A stretch of 64,000 nucleotides of DNA from Pandoraea captiosa (GTDB lineage Bacteria > Pseudomonadota > Gammaproteobacteria > Burkholderiales > Burkholderiaceae), in contig NZ_CABPSQ010000005.1 in NCBI RefSeq assembly GCF_902459775.1, positions 186,001 to 250,000 of the forward strand, in the 5' to 3' direction. Below the pieces are notes generated by a model. The model was not told where the DNA came from. It was given only the letters and a program-made list of their open reading frames with translations, and searched no databases. The translations under genes and the position numbers were made by a program. This document shows, in pieces, positions 52,336 through 60,308 of this stretch; positions within the stretch are counted from its first letter, which is position 1; each line of letters starts with the position of its first letter.

Positions 52336-53295
52336 ATGGACTTACGTCAGTTCCGCTACTTCGTCGCCGTGGCCGAGGAACGTCACTTCGGGCGCGCCGC
52401 GCAGCGCCTCTCGATGACCCAGCCGCCGCTCTCGCAGCAGATTCGTGCGCTCGAGGCCTCGTTCGGTGCGCCCCTGTTCGTGCGCACCAACCGCTCGGTC
52501 GAGCTGACCGCCGTGGGGCGGCAACTTTTGCCGGAAGTCCGTCGCATTCTCGCGGACGCCGATGCGCTGCCCGCGCTCGCACAGGGGCTGGCGCACGGCG
52601 AGGTCGGCACGCTTTCGCTGGGCTTCGTCTCCACGGCGGACTACGGCATTCTGCCGCCGCTGTTGCGTGAGTTCGGTGAGCGTTATCCGCGCGTTCGCCT
52701 GCAACTGCTCGAAGCCACGAGCGACGTGCAGGTCGAGGCGCTCATGGACGGTCGCATCGACGCCGGTCTGTTTATCCCGCCGGTGCCCGCACGCTTCGCC
52801 AACGAATTGTCTTACCTGCCGATCGTTCGGGAGCCGCTGATGCTGGCGCTGCCCGCCGCGCGAGGCGACGCCATGCCGACAGCGTCCGCGCAAAGCGATG
52901 CCCTCGACGTGCAGCCCGGCGCCGCAGTGAGTCTGGCCGACTTCGCGGACGAGCCGCTTGTCATCTTCCCAAGGCGCGTCGCCCCGGCGTTCTACGACAT
53001 CATCATGGGATGCTATGGCGCACTCGGGCTTACGCCACGGGTGGGGCAGGAAGCGATCCAGATGCAGACCATCGTGAGTCTGGTATCGGCAGGCATGGGC
53101 GTGGCGCTGGTGCCGCAGTCGTTGTGTCATCTGCGGCGCACCGGGGTGACGTACCGGGCGCTGCGCGAGACGAGCGCCCTCATCGAGACGGGCCTGCTCT
53201 GGCGCACCGCCGAGGTCACGCCGGTGCTCGAAGGCTTTCTCGAGACGGCGCGTGGTGTGGCCCATACGCCGCCGGGCGCCACGCTGTCTGCCTGA
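52336..53295 (+). CDS. LysR-family transcriptional regulator
   Basis: Regulator of 319 residues. The N-terminal winged helix is clear (MDLRQFRYFVAVAEERHFGR, LSMTQPPLSQQIRALEASFG, PLFVRTNRSVELTAVGRQLL) and a periplasmic-binding-like sensor follows (LSLGFVSTADYGILPPLLRE). The N-terminal block is of the CatR/BenM-like kind. It is divergent from the E. coli-like ilvD, suggesting control of branched-chain amino-acid synthesis, but many LysR proteins in such positions regulate other genes. Co-inducer unknown. Confidence 0.93.
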   Translation: MDLRQFRYFVAVAEERHFGRAAQRLSMTQPPLSQQIRALEASFGAPLFVRTNRSVELTAVGRQLLPEVRRILADADALPALAQGLAHGEVGTLSLGFVSTADYGILPPLLREFGERYPRVRLQLLEATSDVQVEALMDGRIDAGLFIPPVPARFANELSYLPIVREPLMLALPAARGDAMPTASAQSDALDVQPGAAVSLADFADEPLVIFPRRVAPAFYDIIMGCYGALGLTPRVGQEAIQMQTIVSLVSAGMGVALVPQSLCHLRRTGVTYRALRETSALIETGLLWRTAEVTPVLEGFLETARGVAHTPPGATLSA

Positions 53296-53552
53296 GTGCG
53301 GCAAGCGCATCGACGCGAGGAGGCAATCGTGAAGACGAGCGCTTCGCGTGCCGCATCGTCGTGGGCTCGTGGTATTGTGCTGCCCATCCCGTCGCTTGCG
53401 GTGCGTACGTCTTATCCGACGGCACAGGCGTTCCGGGGCGATGGCGGACGATGGCGGCAACCGCATGACGACAGCGCACACGACGGTACGCGCGACGGCG
53501 GCCTCCTCATCTCTGGCGGAACTTTTTGTTCACGACTCCATTCTTCTGATCC

Positions 53553-54443
53553 ATGCTGATTCATCCTCAATTCGATCCGGTTGCGATTCACCTCGGCCCG
53601 CTCGCTATTCGCTGGTACGGCCTGATGTATCTGGTCGGCTTCATTCTTTTCCTGCTCGTGGGACGCCTGCGCGTGCGCCAGCCGTCCATCGCGGCGCAAG
53701 GCTGGAAGGCGCAGGATCTCGACGACATGCTGTTCTACGGTGTGCTCGGCGTTATTCTCGGCGGTCGTCTGGGCTATGTGGTCTTCTACAAGCTGTCGTT
53801 CTATCTCGCGAATCCGCTCGACATCTTCAAGGTATGGGAAGGCGGCATGTCGTTTCATGGCGGCTTCCTCGGCGTGCTCGTTGCGATGTGGCTGTTCACG
53901 CGCCGTCGCGGTCACTCGCTGCTCGAAGGCACCGACCTGATCGCGCCGATGATTCCGCTGGGGCTCGCGGCGGGGCGTCTGGGCAACTTCATCAATGGGG
54001 AGCTGTGGGGACGTGTCACGTCGCCCGATTCGCGCTTCGCGATGCTTTTCCCGCAAGCCGCTGCCGAAGACGCGCAGTGGGTGTTCTCGCATCAGCAAGC
54101 GATGTCCGATCACGCCCTGGCGATGGTCTTCGCGCAGTTCCATGGCCTGCCGCGATATCCGTCGCAACTCTTCGAGTTTGCCCTCGAAGGCGTGGCGCTG
54201 TTCGTGCTGCTGTGGTGCTTCGCGCGTCGCGCGCGTCCGGTGGGTGCGGTCTCGGGCATGTTCCTTGTGGGCTATGGCCTGTTCCGTTTCCTCGCCGAAT
54301 TTACGCGCGAGCCGGACGCCTTCCTGGGGCTCCTGTCGTTCGGACTGTCGATGGGCCAATGGCTGTCGCTGCCGATGATCGTGGCGGGCGTGATCATGCT
54401 CGTGTGGTCCTATCGACGCGGGCAGGTGACTTCGGCGGCATAA
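53553..54443 (+). CDS. lgt: Prolipoprotein diacylglyceryl transferase, Lgt
   Basis: Inner-membrane enzyme of 296 residues that transfers diacylglycerol to the lipobox Cys of prolipoproteins. It starts [20 protein letters not shown] with the IRWYGLMY block. The catalytic-loop motif MSFHGGFLG and the Lgt signature [14 protein letters not shown] follow, and about seven hydrophobic helices are evident. The ATG at 53553 gives the usual start. A 257-bp gap upstream contains no supported gene. A strong terminator lies 74 bp after the stop. Confidence 0.97.
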   Translation: MLIHPQFDPVAIHLGPLAIRWYGLMYLVGFILFLLVGRLRVRQPSIAAQGWKAQDLDDMLFYGVLGVILGGRLGYVVFYKLSFYLANPLDIFKVWEGGMSFHGGFLGVLVAMWLFTRRRGHSLLEGTDLIAPMIPLGLAAGRLGNFINGELWGRVTSPDSRFAMLFPQAAAEDAQWVFSHQQAMSDHALAMVFAQFHGLPRYPSQLFEFALEGVALFVLLWCFARRARPVGAVSGMFLVGYGLFRFLAEFTREPDAFLGLLSFGLSMGQWLSLPMIVAGVIMLVWSYRRGQVTSAA

Positions 54444-54458
54444 AACAACGTAGGGCGC

Positions 54459-54484
54459 CCCCAGCGAGCATGGCCTCGCTGGGG
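54459..54484 (+). terminator. Hairpin just after lgt
   Basis: CCCCAGCGAG (54459-54468) pairs perfectly with CTCGCTGGGG (54475-54484) around a 6-nt loop. There is no T run. It precedes the stronger terminator at 54517 and may act with it. Confidence 0.45.
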
Positions 54485-54516
54485 CATGCGCCATCGACGG
54501 TTCTGTCAACATGGAC

Positions 54517-54554
54517 GGGCCGCCGGAGAATGCTCCGGCGGCCCGTTGTCTTTT
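54517..54554 (+). terminator. Rho-independent terminator downstream of lgt
   Basis: GGGCCGCCGGAG (54517-54528) and CTCCGGCGGCCC (54533-54544) form a perfect 12-bp stem with a 4-nt loop, followed by GTTGTCTTTT. This closes the lgt transcript and separates it from the ankyrin gene. Confidence 0.88.
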
Positions 54555-54671
54555 CAGGGAATGGTCCCACTGCCCGTGAGCCGATTTTTGCAGGTTGGCC
54601 GTTCGTGTCGTCGATAAGCTGGGCGTGTCATCCACGCGAGCGCATGTGCCGACGCGAACCGGTGCGGCGCG

Positions 54672-56222
54672 ATGGATGTGATGGACGTCATCGGGGGGGC
54701 GCACATGGAATCGACGGGCATATGGCAGGGAATCGGCGCGATGGCCGACCTGAGTGAACGCGTGGCGCAATACCGTGGTGATCGTCCGGAACGATCGGAT
54801 CAAGCGGACCGCGCGAACCAACGTAGCGGATGCGATGCCCTGCATGGCGCGGGCGCGTTCGCGGATTTCACGGGGGCATCGCACGCTGCATCAGAAGCGG
54901 CAGCCTGCACGGCGCGACCGACGACAACACTGCGTCCCGAGGACGTGGCATCGATTGCGCGCAAGACCGCGGATGTCGCGCGCGTGCTTCGGATGCCCCC
55001 GCAGGGGTGGACGGCGCAGCATCTGCAATCGCTGGGCGTCGAGGCGACGACGGCGACAGTGTTGATCTCGCATTTGCGAAACACGCCGCTCATGTCTTCC
55101 GAATTCCTCGTTCACACGATCGACGAGACGATCGGCGTCGAATCGGCGCTGCTGTTCCTCGGCGACGGTCTGGACAAATACTATGCGCACGCGTATCAGT
55201 CCGAAGCCGGAGATGGGGCGGCCGTTGCCGTGTCGATCGGGCAGGCCATCGTGGAAAGCCGGCTCGGCGGTTTGCCGCGCTCCAGTGACGGCAAGGGCAG
55301 CTTCGTGCGGGGCCTGCTCGACCTGTTCTCGGCGCGGACTCACTTGAGTCCGACCGGAACGGGCAACGTCGCGACGGCGCTGTCGATACTGCTCGAATGC
55401 GGTGCGCGTTGCGATGCCGGGGTGTTCGATAGTGTGCCGCCGCTCATCTATGCCCTGTCTCGGCACGTGCCTGCGCGCGTGCTCGACGTGCTGATCCGGC
55501 ATGGCGCCGACCCCAATGAAGCGCTTGCATGTGCCGATGCGATCGCGCCCACGTGGGCGAAGGATTTCAGGGTGGGGGCTACGGCCATGCACCACGCCGC
55601 ATTCGTCGGGTCCCGCGAGGCGATGGCGGCATTGTTCACGACGCACGGCGGCCGTCTCGATATCGCGACGCCCGACGGCTACACGCCTGTCGCGGTGGCC
55701 GGCGCCACGCCCCGCCCAATGCCGGGACCATGCGCGGGCCTCATCGCGCGAGCGATTTCGGCGCGTGACGCCTGGATCTCGACGGACACCGACCCCGTTC
55801 GCCGTCGCGCCAACGGCGAACTCCTGGCCGAGGTGCTGACGATGCGTCTGCTGGAAGCGGACAGATCGGCAACCACCGCGGAGCTGGAACACTGGTTGCG
55901 CGCGATGGATGGATCATGCGCCGATGGCTGCGACGTCATATCCGTGCTCGATAGCGCTCCGGCGCATGGCGGGCCGACCTATCGATCGCGCATCTACGAC
56001 ATGTTCCTGACGTGGTACGGGGGCAACAGCCGTGAGGGATGTCCGGTCATGGACGAGGGCAAGATCGAGGCTGCCGTGTGTATCAACGAATGGATGGACG
56101 ACCACACAAGGTACGACATTGCACCGAATGCGAGAGTGCTTTCTCACCGAAGGATCATGCGCGCCACGCTGGCGTCGCTGCCCGGCGATCCGGTCGTGCA
56201 TCGGGCCGCCGTGGCGCACTGA
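54672..56222 (+). CDS. Ankyrin-repeat protein of unknown role
   Basis: Protein of up to 516 residues without signal peptide. Residues ~215-345 hold ankyrin-like repeats: NVATALSILLECGARCDAGV, VLDVLIRHGADPNEAL, then TAMHHAAFVGSREAMAALFT and LDIATPDGYTPVAVAG. The N-terminal ~200 residues and the C-terminal ~170 show no domain I recognise. Start choice is open: ATG 54672, or ATG 54705, which sits five bases after a run of seven G residues that could act as ribosome site. It stands alone between the lgt terminator and the convergent GntR gene. Host-directed effectors and intracellular scaffolds both use such repeats; its role is not known. Confidence 0.75.
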   Translation: MDVMDVIGGAHMESTGIWQGIGAMADLSERVAQYRGDRPERSDQADRANQRSGCDALHGAGAFADFTGASHAASEAAACTARPTTTLRPEDVASIARKTADVARVLRMPPQGWTAQHLQSLGVEATTATVLISHLRNTPLMSSEFLVHTIDETIGVESALLFLGDGLDKYYAHAYQSEAGDGAAVAVSIGQAIVESRLGGLPRSSDGKGSFVRGLLDLFSARTHLSPTGTGNVATALSILLECGARCDAGVFDSVPPLIYALSRHVPARVLDVLIRHGADPNEALACADAIAPTWAKDFRVGATAMHHAAFVGSREAMAALFTTHGGRLDIATPDGYTPVAVAGATPRPMPGPCAGLIARAISARDAWISTDTDPVRRRANGELLAEVLTMRLLEADRSATTAELEHWLRAMDGSCADGCDVISVLDSAPAHGGPTYRSRIYDMFLTWYGGNSREGCPVMDEGKIEAAVCINEWMDDHTRYDIAPNARVLSHRRIMRATLASLPGDPVVHRAAVAH

Positions 56223-56267
56223 AGACACCGGCGACCCGGGACCGTCACATCGTCCGCGTTGTTCGCC

Positions 56268-56939
56268 TCATCCCGTCTTGCGCGCCAAGGCGTGCAACGA
56301 GGCCATCAGGTCGGCAAACCGCTCGCCTTGCACCGTGACGTGGGCGCGCAGGTGATCGGATGCCGCGTCGGCATCCCCCGCCTCGATGGCGCGAAACACG
56401 GCGTCGTGCTCCGAGAACGACTGATGCGGCCGGTCGCGCACGCGTAGTTGCAGGCGCCGGTATACGCGCAGACGGCGGTGCAGTTGCAGCGCCGTTTCCT
56501 GCAGATAGGCGTTGTGACTCGCCTGATAGATGAGCGCATGGAAACGTGCGTTCACTTCGTAATACGTGTCGATGTCCCGCGCCTCGGCTGCCGCCCGGCT
56601 GGCTTCGTGGGTCTCACGCAAAGCTTTCAGTTCGTCGTCGGTAATGCGGCGTGCCGCGAGCCGCCCGCACATCGATTCCAGCTCCGCCATGACCTCGAAC
56701 ATCTCGCACAGCCGCTGCGGGTCGATCTGGGAGACGACCGCCCCCCGTCGCGGCCGGATCTCGATCACCCCCGATGACGCCAACTGAATCAGCGCCTCTC
56801 GCAACGGCGTGCGCGACACCCCGAAGGAAGTCGCCAGTTCAACCTCGTCGAGCCGCATGCCCGGCGCGTACTCGCCCACGGCGATGCGCTCCTCGATCGC
56901 CTGTCGCAGCGCTTCCGATCGCTTGGGTTTTACGGTCAT
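56268..56939 (-). CDS. GntR-family regulator, FadR/FCD type
   Basis: Regulator of 223 residues. The N-terminal winged helix is SEALRQAIEERIAVGEYAPG and ELATSFGVSRTPLREALIQL. The C-terminal FCD domain has conserved His residues in NARFHALIYQASHN, SEHDAVFRAIE and ASDHLRAHV, as in metal- or acid-sensing members. It is divergent from the dctPQM-matAB operon and is probably its malonate-responsive regulator, like MatR-type proteins in rhizobia (inference from context). The ATG at 56939 begins MTVKPKRSEA. Confidence 0.93.
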   Translation of the reverse strand: MTVKPKRSEALRQAIEERIAVGEYAPGMRLDEVELATSFGVSRTPLREALIQLASSGVIEIRPRRGAVVSQIDPQRLCEMFEVMAELESMCGRLAARRITDDELKALRETHEASRAAAEARDIDTYYEVNARFHALIYQASHNAYLQETALQLHRRLRVYRRLQLRVRDRPHQSFSEHDAVFRAIEAGDADAASDHLRAHVTVQGERFADLMASLHALARKTG

Positions 56940-57284
56940 GACGCTCTCGCTCGGTCAGGTTTCGATCCCGTGAGACGGGGCCGCAGGGGGATGTTGCCAA
57001 AGTAGCGCGCGAACCCCGCGTTGCAGATCGGGGTAAACACCAAAATTGTATTTTTATCGTCGTCGATTTGTATACACGACGATGGATTGACTATACGATT
57101 TCATTCCGAGAGCGGCAACTCACGCACTCGAAACCTCAAAATAAAGCAGTCATCCGTACATGCAGTGCCGGCGTGCCGGTGGTGCACCCGATGCGCGATC
57201 TCCAGGATTCAGGAGACGCGTGACGGGCGATGTCAGGCACCGGGCTTCGCTGGTTCTTCACTGACAGAAGTGACAGGAGACGCC
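56940..57284. other. 345-bp divergent promoter region of the malonate cluster
   Basis: No gene is supported here; the dctP frame is open from 57021, but only the ATG at 57285 gives a signal peptide. The region holds a TGTATACA palindrome (57069-57076) and flanking ATCGTCG/CGACGAT arms (57056-57083), so both promoters and the GntR operator are expected in it. Confidence 0.6.
57056..57083. promoter_or_regulatory. Candidate GntR/FCD operator
   Basis: The perfect 8-bp palindrome TGTATACA (57069-57076) matches the TTGTATACAA-like core bound by several FCD-type GntR regulators. It lies between inverted ATCGTCG (57056-57062) and CGACGAT (57077-57083). A related half-site, ATTGTATT, occurs about 25 bp upstream. 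It lies 209 bp before the dctP start and 117 bp from the gntR start. Confidence 0.5.
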
Positions 57285-58331
57285 ATGGAGACAACCCCTT
57301 CCCCGCTGCGGCGGCAACTCATGCTCGGCGCCGCATCGGCGTTGGTCACCGGTGGTCTGGCCAGCCCGTGGGGCGGCGCATTCGCGCAATCCGGCCCACT
57401 CAAGATTTCCCATCAATTTCCCGGCGGCACGCTGACCGAAGGCGATTTTCGCGACCGGCTATGTCGCAAGTTCGCGCAGGAAGTCGAGAAGCGCACCAAC
57501 GGTGCCCTGAAATTCCAGGTCTACCCGGGTAGCTCGCTCATGAAGACCAACGCCCAGTTCTCGGCGTTGCGGCGCGGCGCGCTCGACCTGTCGCTTTATC
57601 CGCTGCCTTATGCGGGTGGCGAAGTCCGCGAGCTCAACATCGGGTTGATGCCCGGACTGGTGACGTCCTACGCGCAAGGCACCGCCTGGCGCAACGGGGA
57701 GATCGGCAAGGTGCTCACCGATGTGCTCGCGGAGAAGAACATCGTCATCGTGAGCTGGGTGTGGCAGGCCGGTGGTGTTGCCAGCCGGGCCAAGCCGCTC
57801 GTGGCGCCGGAAGATGCCAAGGGTCTGAAGGTGCGCGGCGGCAGCCGCGAGATGGACATGATGCTCAAGGAAGCCGGTGCCGCCGTGATTTCGCTGCCGT
57901 CCAACGAGCTTTACGCGGCCATGCAGACCGGGGCGATGGACGCGGCCATGACCTCGTCGACCAGCCTCATGTCGTTCCGACTCGAAGAAGTGTCGAAGCA
58001 TCTGACCACGGGACGCAACAAATCCTACTGGTTCATGCTTGAGCCGCTGCTCATGTCGAAGCAGATCTTCGACAAGCTGCCCAAGGATCAGCAGCAGGTC
58101 ATTTTGCAGGTCGGGGCGGAACTGGAGTCGTTCGGCACGGAAGCCGCCAAGGCCGACGATGCGCAGATCGCCAGCGTGTACACGAAGGCCGGCGCGAAGG
58201 TATACGACCTCGACGAAGCGACGGTCATGAAGTGGCGCGACATTGCCCGGCGCACCGCGTGGAAGGATTACGCGAGCAAGTCGGACACGTGCGCGAAGCT
58301 GCTCGCGCTTGCCGAGAAGGTGCCCGCATGA
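57285..58331 (+). CDS. dctP: TRAP transporter substrate-binding protein DctP
   Basis: Periplasmic receptor of 348 residues for a tripartite ATP-independent transporter. The N-terminus PLRRQLMLGAASALVTGG has a twin-arginine-like pair before the hydrophobic core, so Tat export is possible. The mature protein shows the DctP layout (HQFPGGTLTEGDFRDRLC, ALRRGALDLSLYPLPYAGGE, and ELYAAMQTGAMDAAMT). The ATG at 57285 follows an AGGAG site. It overlaps dctQ by 4 bp. Its position ahead of malonyl-CoA genes suggests malonate or a related dicarboxylate as ligand (inference). Confidence 0.93.
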   Translation: METTPSPLRRQLMLGAASALVTGGLASPWGGAFAQSGPLKISHQFPGGTLTEGDFRDRLCRKFAQEVEKRTNGALKFQVYPGSSLMKTNAQFSALRRGALDLSLYPLPYAGGEVRELNIGLMPGLVTSYAQGTAWRNGEIGKVLTDVLAEKNIVIVSWVWQAGGVASRAKPLVAPEDAKGLKVRGGSREMDMMLKEAGAAVISLPSNELYAAMQTGAMDAAMTSSTSLMSFRLEEVSKHLTTGRNKSYWFMLEPLLMSKQIFDKLPKDQQQVILQVGAELESFGTEAAKADDAQIASVYTKAGAKVYDLDEATVMKWRDIARRTAWKDYASKSDTCAKLLALAEKVPA

Positions 58332-58936
58332 GTGGGGCCGTCGCGAGCGCCGAGCCGGTGGTGGCTCGCTCACGCGCGCTGCGGCGGCTCGACGCGCTCC
58401 TGCAGGGCGTGAGTCGCTTGCTGATGCTCGTGTGCATGCTGGCGCTCGTGGGGGCCGCCCTTGTGCTCAGCTACAGCGTGTTTGCGCGGCACGTGCTTAA
58501 GCTCGCCACCGACTGGCAGGACGAAGCTGCCGTGTTCATGCTCGTCGGTGCGACCTTCGTCTCGGCCGCGCACGTGCAGCACTTGCGCGGTCACATCGGC
58601 ATCGAAGCGATTACCACGCTGCTCTCGCCGCGTGTGAACCGTGTGCGGCGCTGGGTCGTCGACATCTTCACACTGGCGTTCTGCGGCTTCTTCGCCTGGA
58701 AGTCGTGGACGCTGTTCTGGGAAGCCTACGTGGACGGTCAGACGAGCAGTTCGACCTGGGGGCCGCCGCTCTCGATTCCGTATGGTCTGATGGCGTTCGG
58801 CATGACGTTGCTCTCGGTGCAACTTCTGCTGCAAGTCGCGATCGGGGCTTGCGAGATGAAGGCAGGCGTTGCCGGACATTCGGGGAATGCAGAGGCTGGG
58901 GGACACACCCCGGATCGCACGGGAGGGCACGCATGA
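58328..58936 (+). CDS. dctQ: TRAP transporter small permease DctQ
   Basis: Small membrane subunit of 202 residues with four predicted hydrophobic helices (MLVCMLALVGAALVLSYSVF, DEAAVFMLVGATFVSAAHV, IFTLAFCGFFAWKSWTLFW and GLMAFGMTLLSVQLLLQVA). The conserved WQDEAAVFM block of DctQ proteins is present. The ATG overlaps the dctP stop and the stop overlaps the dctM start, so all three subunits are translationally coupled. The C-terminal ~30 residues form a soluble Gly/His-rich tail. Confidence 0.92.
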   Translation: MSGAVASAEPVVARSRALRRLDALLQGVSRLLMLVCMLALVGAALVLSYSVFARHVLKLATDWQDEAAVFMLVGATFVSAAHVQHLRGHIGIEAITTLLSPRVNRVRRWVVDIFTLAFCGFFAWKSWTLFWEAYVDGQTSSSTWGPPLSIPYGLMAFGMTLLSVQLLLQVAIGACEMKAGVAGHSGNAEAGGHTPDRTGGHA

Positions 58937-60276
58937 GCGAGCTCGGTATCGGATTGCTGTACGGGGGCGCCACGCTCGTCGCCATGTTCTCGGGCATGCC
59001 CATCGCCTTTGCCCTCGGCGCGGTGGCGGTCGCATTCATGTTCGGATTCATGCCGGCGTCGTCGCTCGATACGGTCACGCAGAACGTCTACGAGGAGATG
59101 GCCAGCATTACGCTGCTATCGATTCCGCTCTTCATTCTGAAGGGCGCGGCGATCGGCAAGTCGCGCGCAGGGCAGGACCTGTATCTCGCGTTGCATGCGT
59201 GGATGCGACGGATTCCCGGTGGGCTGGGCATCGCCAACGTTTTCGCCTGCGGCCTGTTCGCGGCGATGGCGGGGTCGAGTCCGGCAACGTGTTCCGCCAT
59301 CGGCAGTGCGGGGATTCCGGAGATGCGCCAGCGCGGATATTCGCCGGGATTTGCCGCCGGGATCATTGCGGCGGGCGGCACACTGGGCATTCTGCTGCCG
59401 CCGTCGATCACCATGATTCTCTACGCGGTGGCAGCGGAGCAGTCGCTGGGGCGCCTGTTCCTGGCGGGCATCGTGCCCGCCTTGCTGCTGGTGGGGTTGT
59501 TTTCCTGCTATGCGGCCTGGCGCTACCGGAAGGAGTACGCCAGTGCGCAGGTCGCGCTCGCCAGGCACGGTACACCGTCGCCGTTCCCGACCGAACCGCC
59601 CGCCACGCTGCGCGAAAAGCTGGCGCTGCTGCCGCGCGTTCTGCCGTTCGTGACGCTGCTCATCGGTGTGATGGCGGCGCTCTACGGCGGTTACGCCACG
59701 CCGTCGGAGACGGCCGGGCTCGGTGGATTGCTCGCGCTGGCCCTCATTGCGGTGATCTACCGCATGTGGCGCCCGCGCCAGCTGGCGCCGATTCTGACCG
59801 GCACATTGCGCGAGTCGACGATGTTGATGTTCGTCATCGGCATGTCGCTGCTCTATTCCTACGTGATGAGCTATCTGCACATCAGCCAGTCGGCCGCGCA
59901 GTGGATCGTGGGGCTGCAACTGTCGCGCTGGGTGCTGCTCGCCGCGATCTTGCTGATGGTGGTCGTGCTGGGCTTCTTCCTGCCGCCGGTGAGCATCATT
60001 CTCATGACGGCGCCGATCATTCTGCCGCCGCTGCGCGCCGCGGGCTTCGACCTGGTGTGGTTCGGTGTCGTGATGACGATCGTCATGGAACTGGGGTTGA
60101 TTCACCCGCCCGTCGGTCTCAACATATTCGTGATCAAGAACACTGCCCCCGATATCGCGTTGCGCGACATCGTCTGGGGCGTGATGCCTTTCGTCGTGCT
60201 GATGGTCGTGGCCGTCGTTCTCATCTGCCTGTTGCCCGGCTTGTCGCTGTGGCTGCCGGACCTGTTGATGGGATGA
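58933..60276 (+). CDS. dctM: TRAP transporter large permease DctM
   Basis: Large membrane subunit of 447 residues with around twelve hydrophobic segments. It forms the sodium-driven transport channel with DctQ. Typical DctM features are FSGMPIAFALGAVAVAFMFG, the MAGSSPATCSAIGSAGIPEM loop, IIAAGGTLGILLPPSITMIL and IHPPVGLNIFVIKNTAPDI. It overlaps dctQ by 4 bp and is followed 32 bp later by the malonyl-CoA decarboxylase gene. Confidence 0.94.
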   Translation: MSELGIGLLYGGATLVAMFSGMPIAFALGAVAVAFMFGFMPASSLDTVTQNVYEEMASITLLSIPLFILKGAAIGKSRAGQDLYLALHAWMRRIPGGLGIANVFACGLFAAMAGSSPATCSAIGSAGIPEMRQRGYSPGFAAGIIAAGGTLGILLPPSITMILYAVAAEQSLGRLFLAGIVPALLLVGLFSCYAAWRYRKEYASAQVALARHGTPSPFPTEPPATLREKLALLPRVLPFVTLLIGVMAALYGGYATPSETAGLGGLLALALIAVIYRMWRPRQLAPILTGTLRESTMLMFVIGMSLLYSYVMSYLHISQSAAQWIVGLQLSRWVLLAAILLMVVVLGFFLPPVSIILMTAPIILPPLRAAGFDLVWFGVVMTIVMELGLIHPPVGLNIFVIKNTAPDIALRDIVWGVMPFVVLMVVAVVLICLLPGLSLWLPDLLMG

Positions 60277-60308
60277 GGGCGCAGACCACAATGTCTTGAG
60301 AGGAAGCC

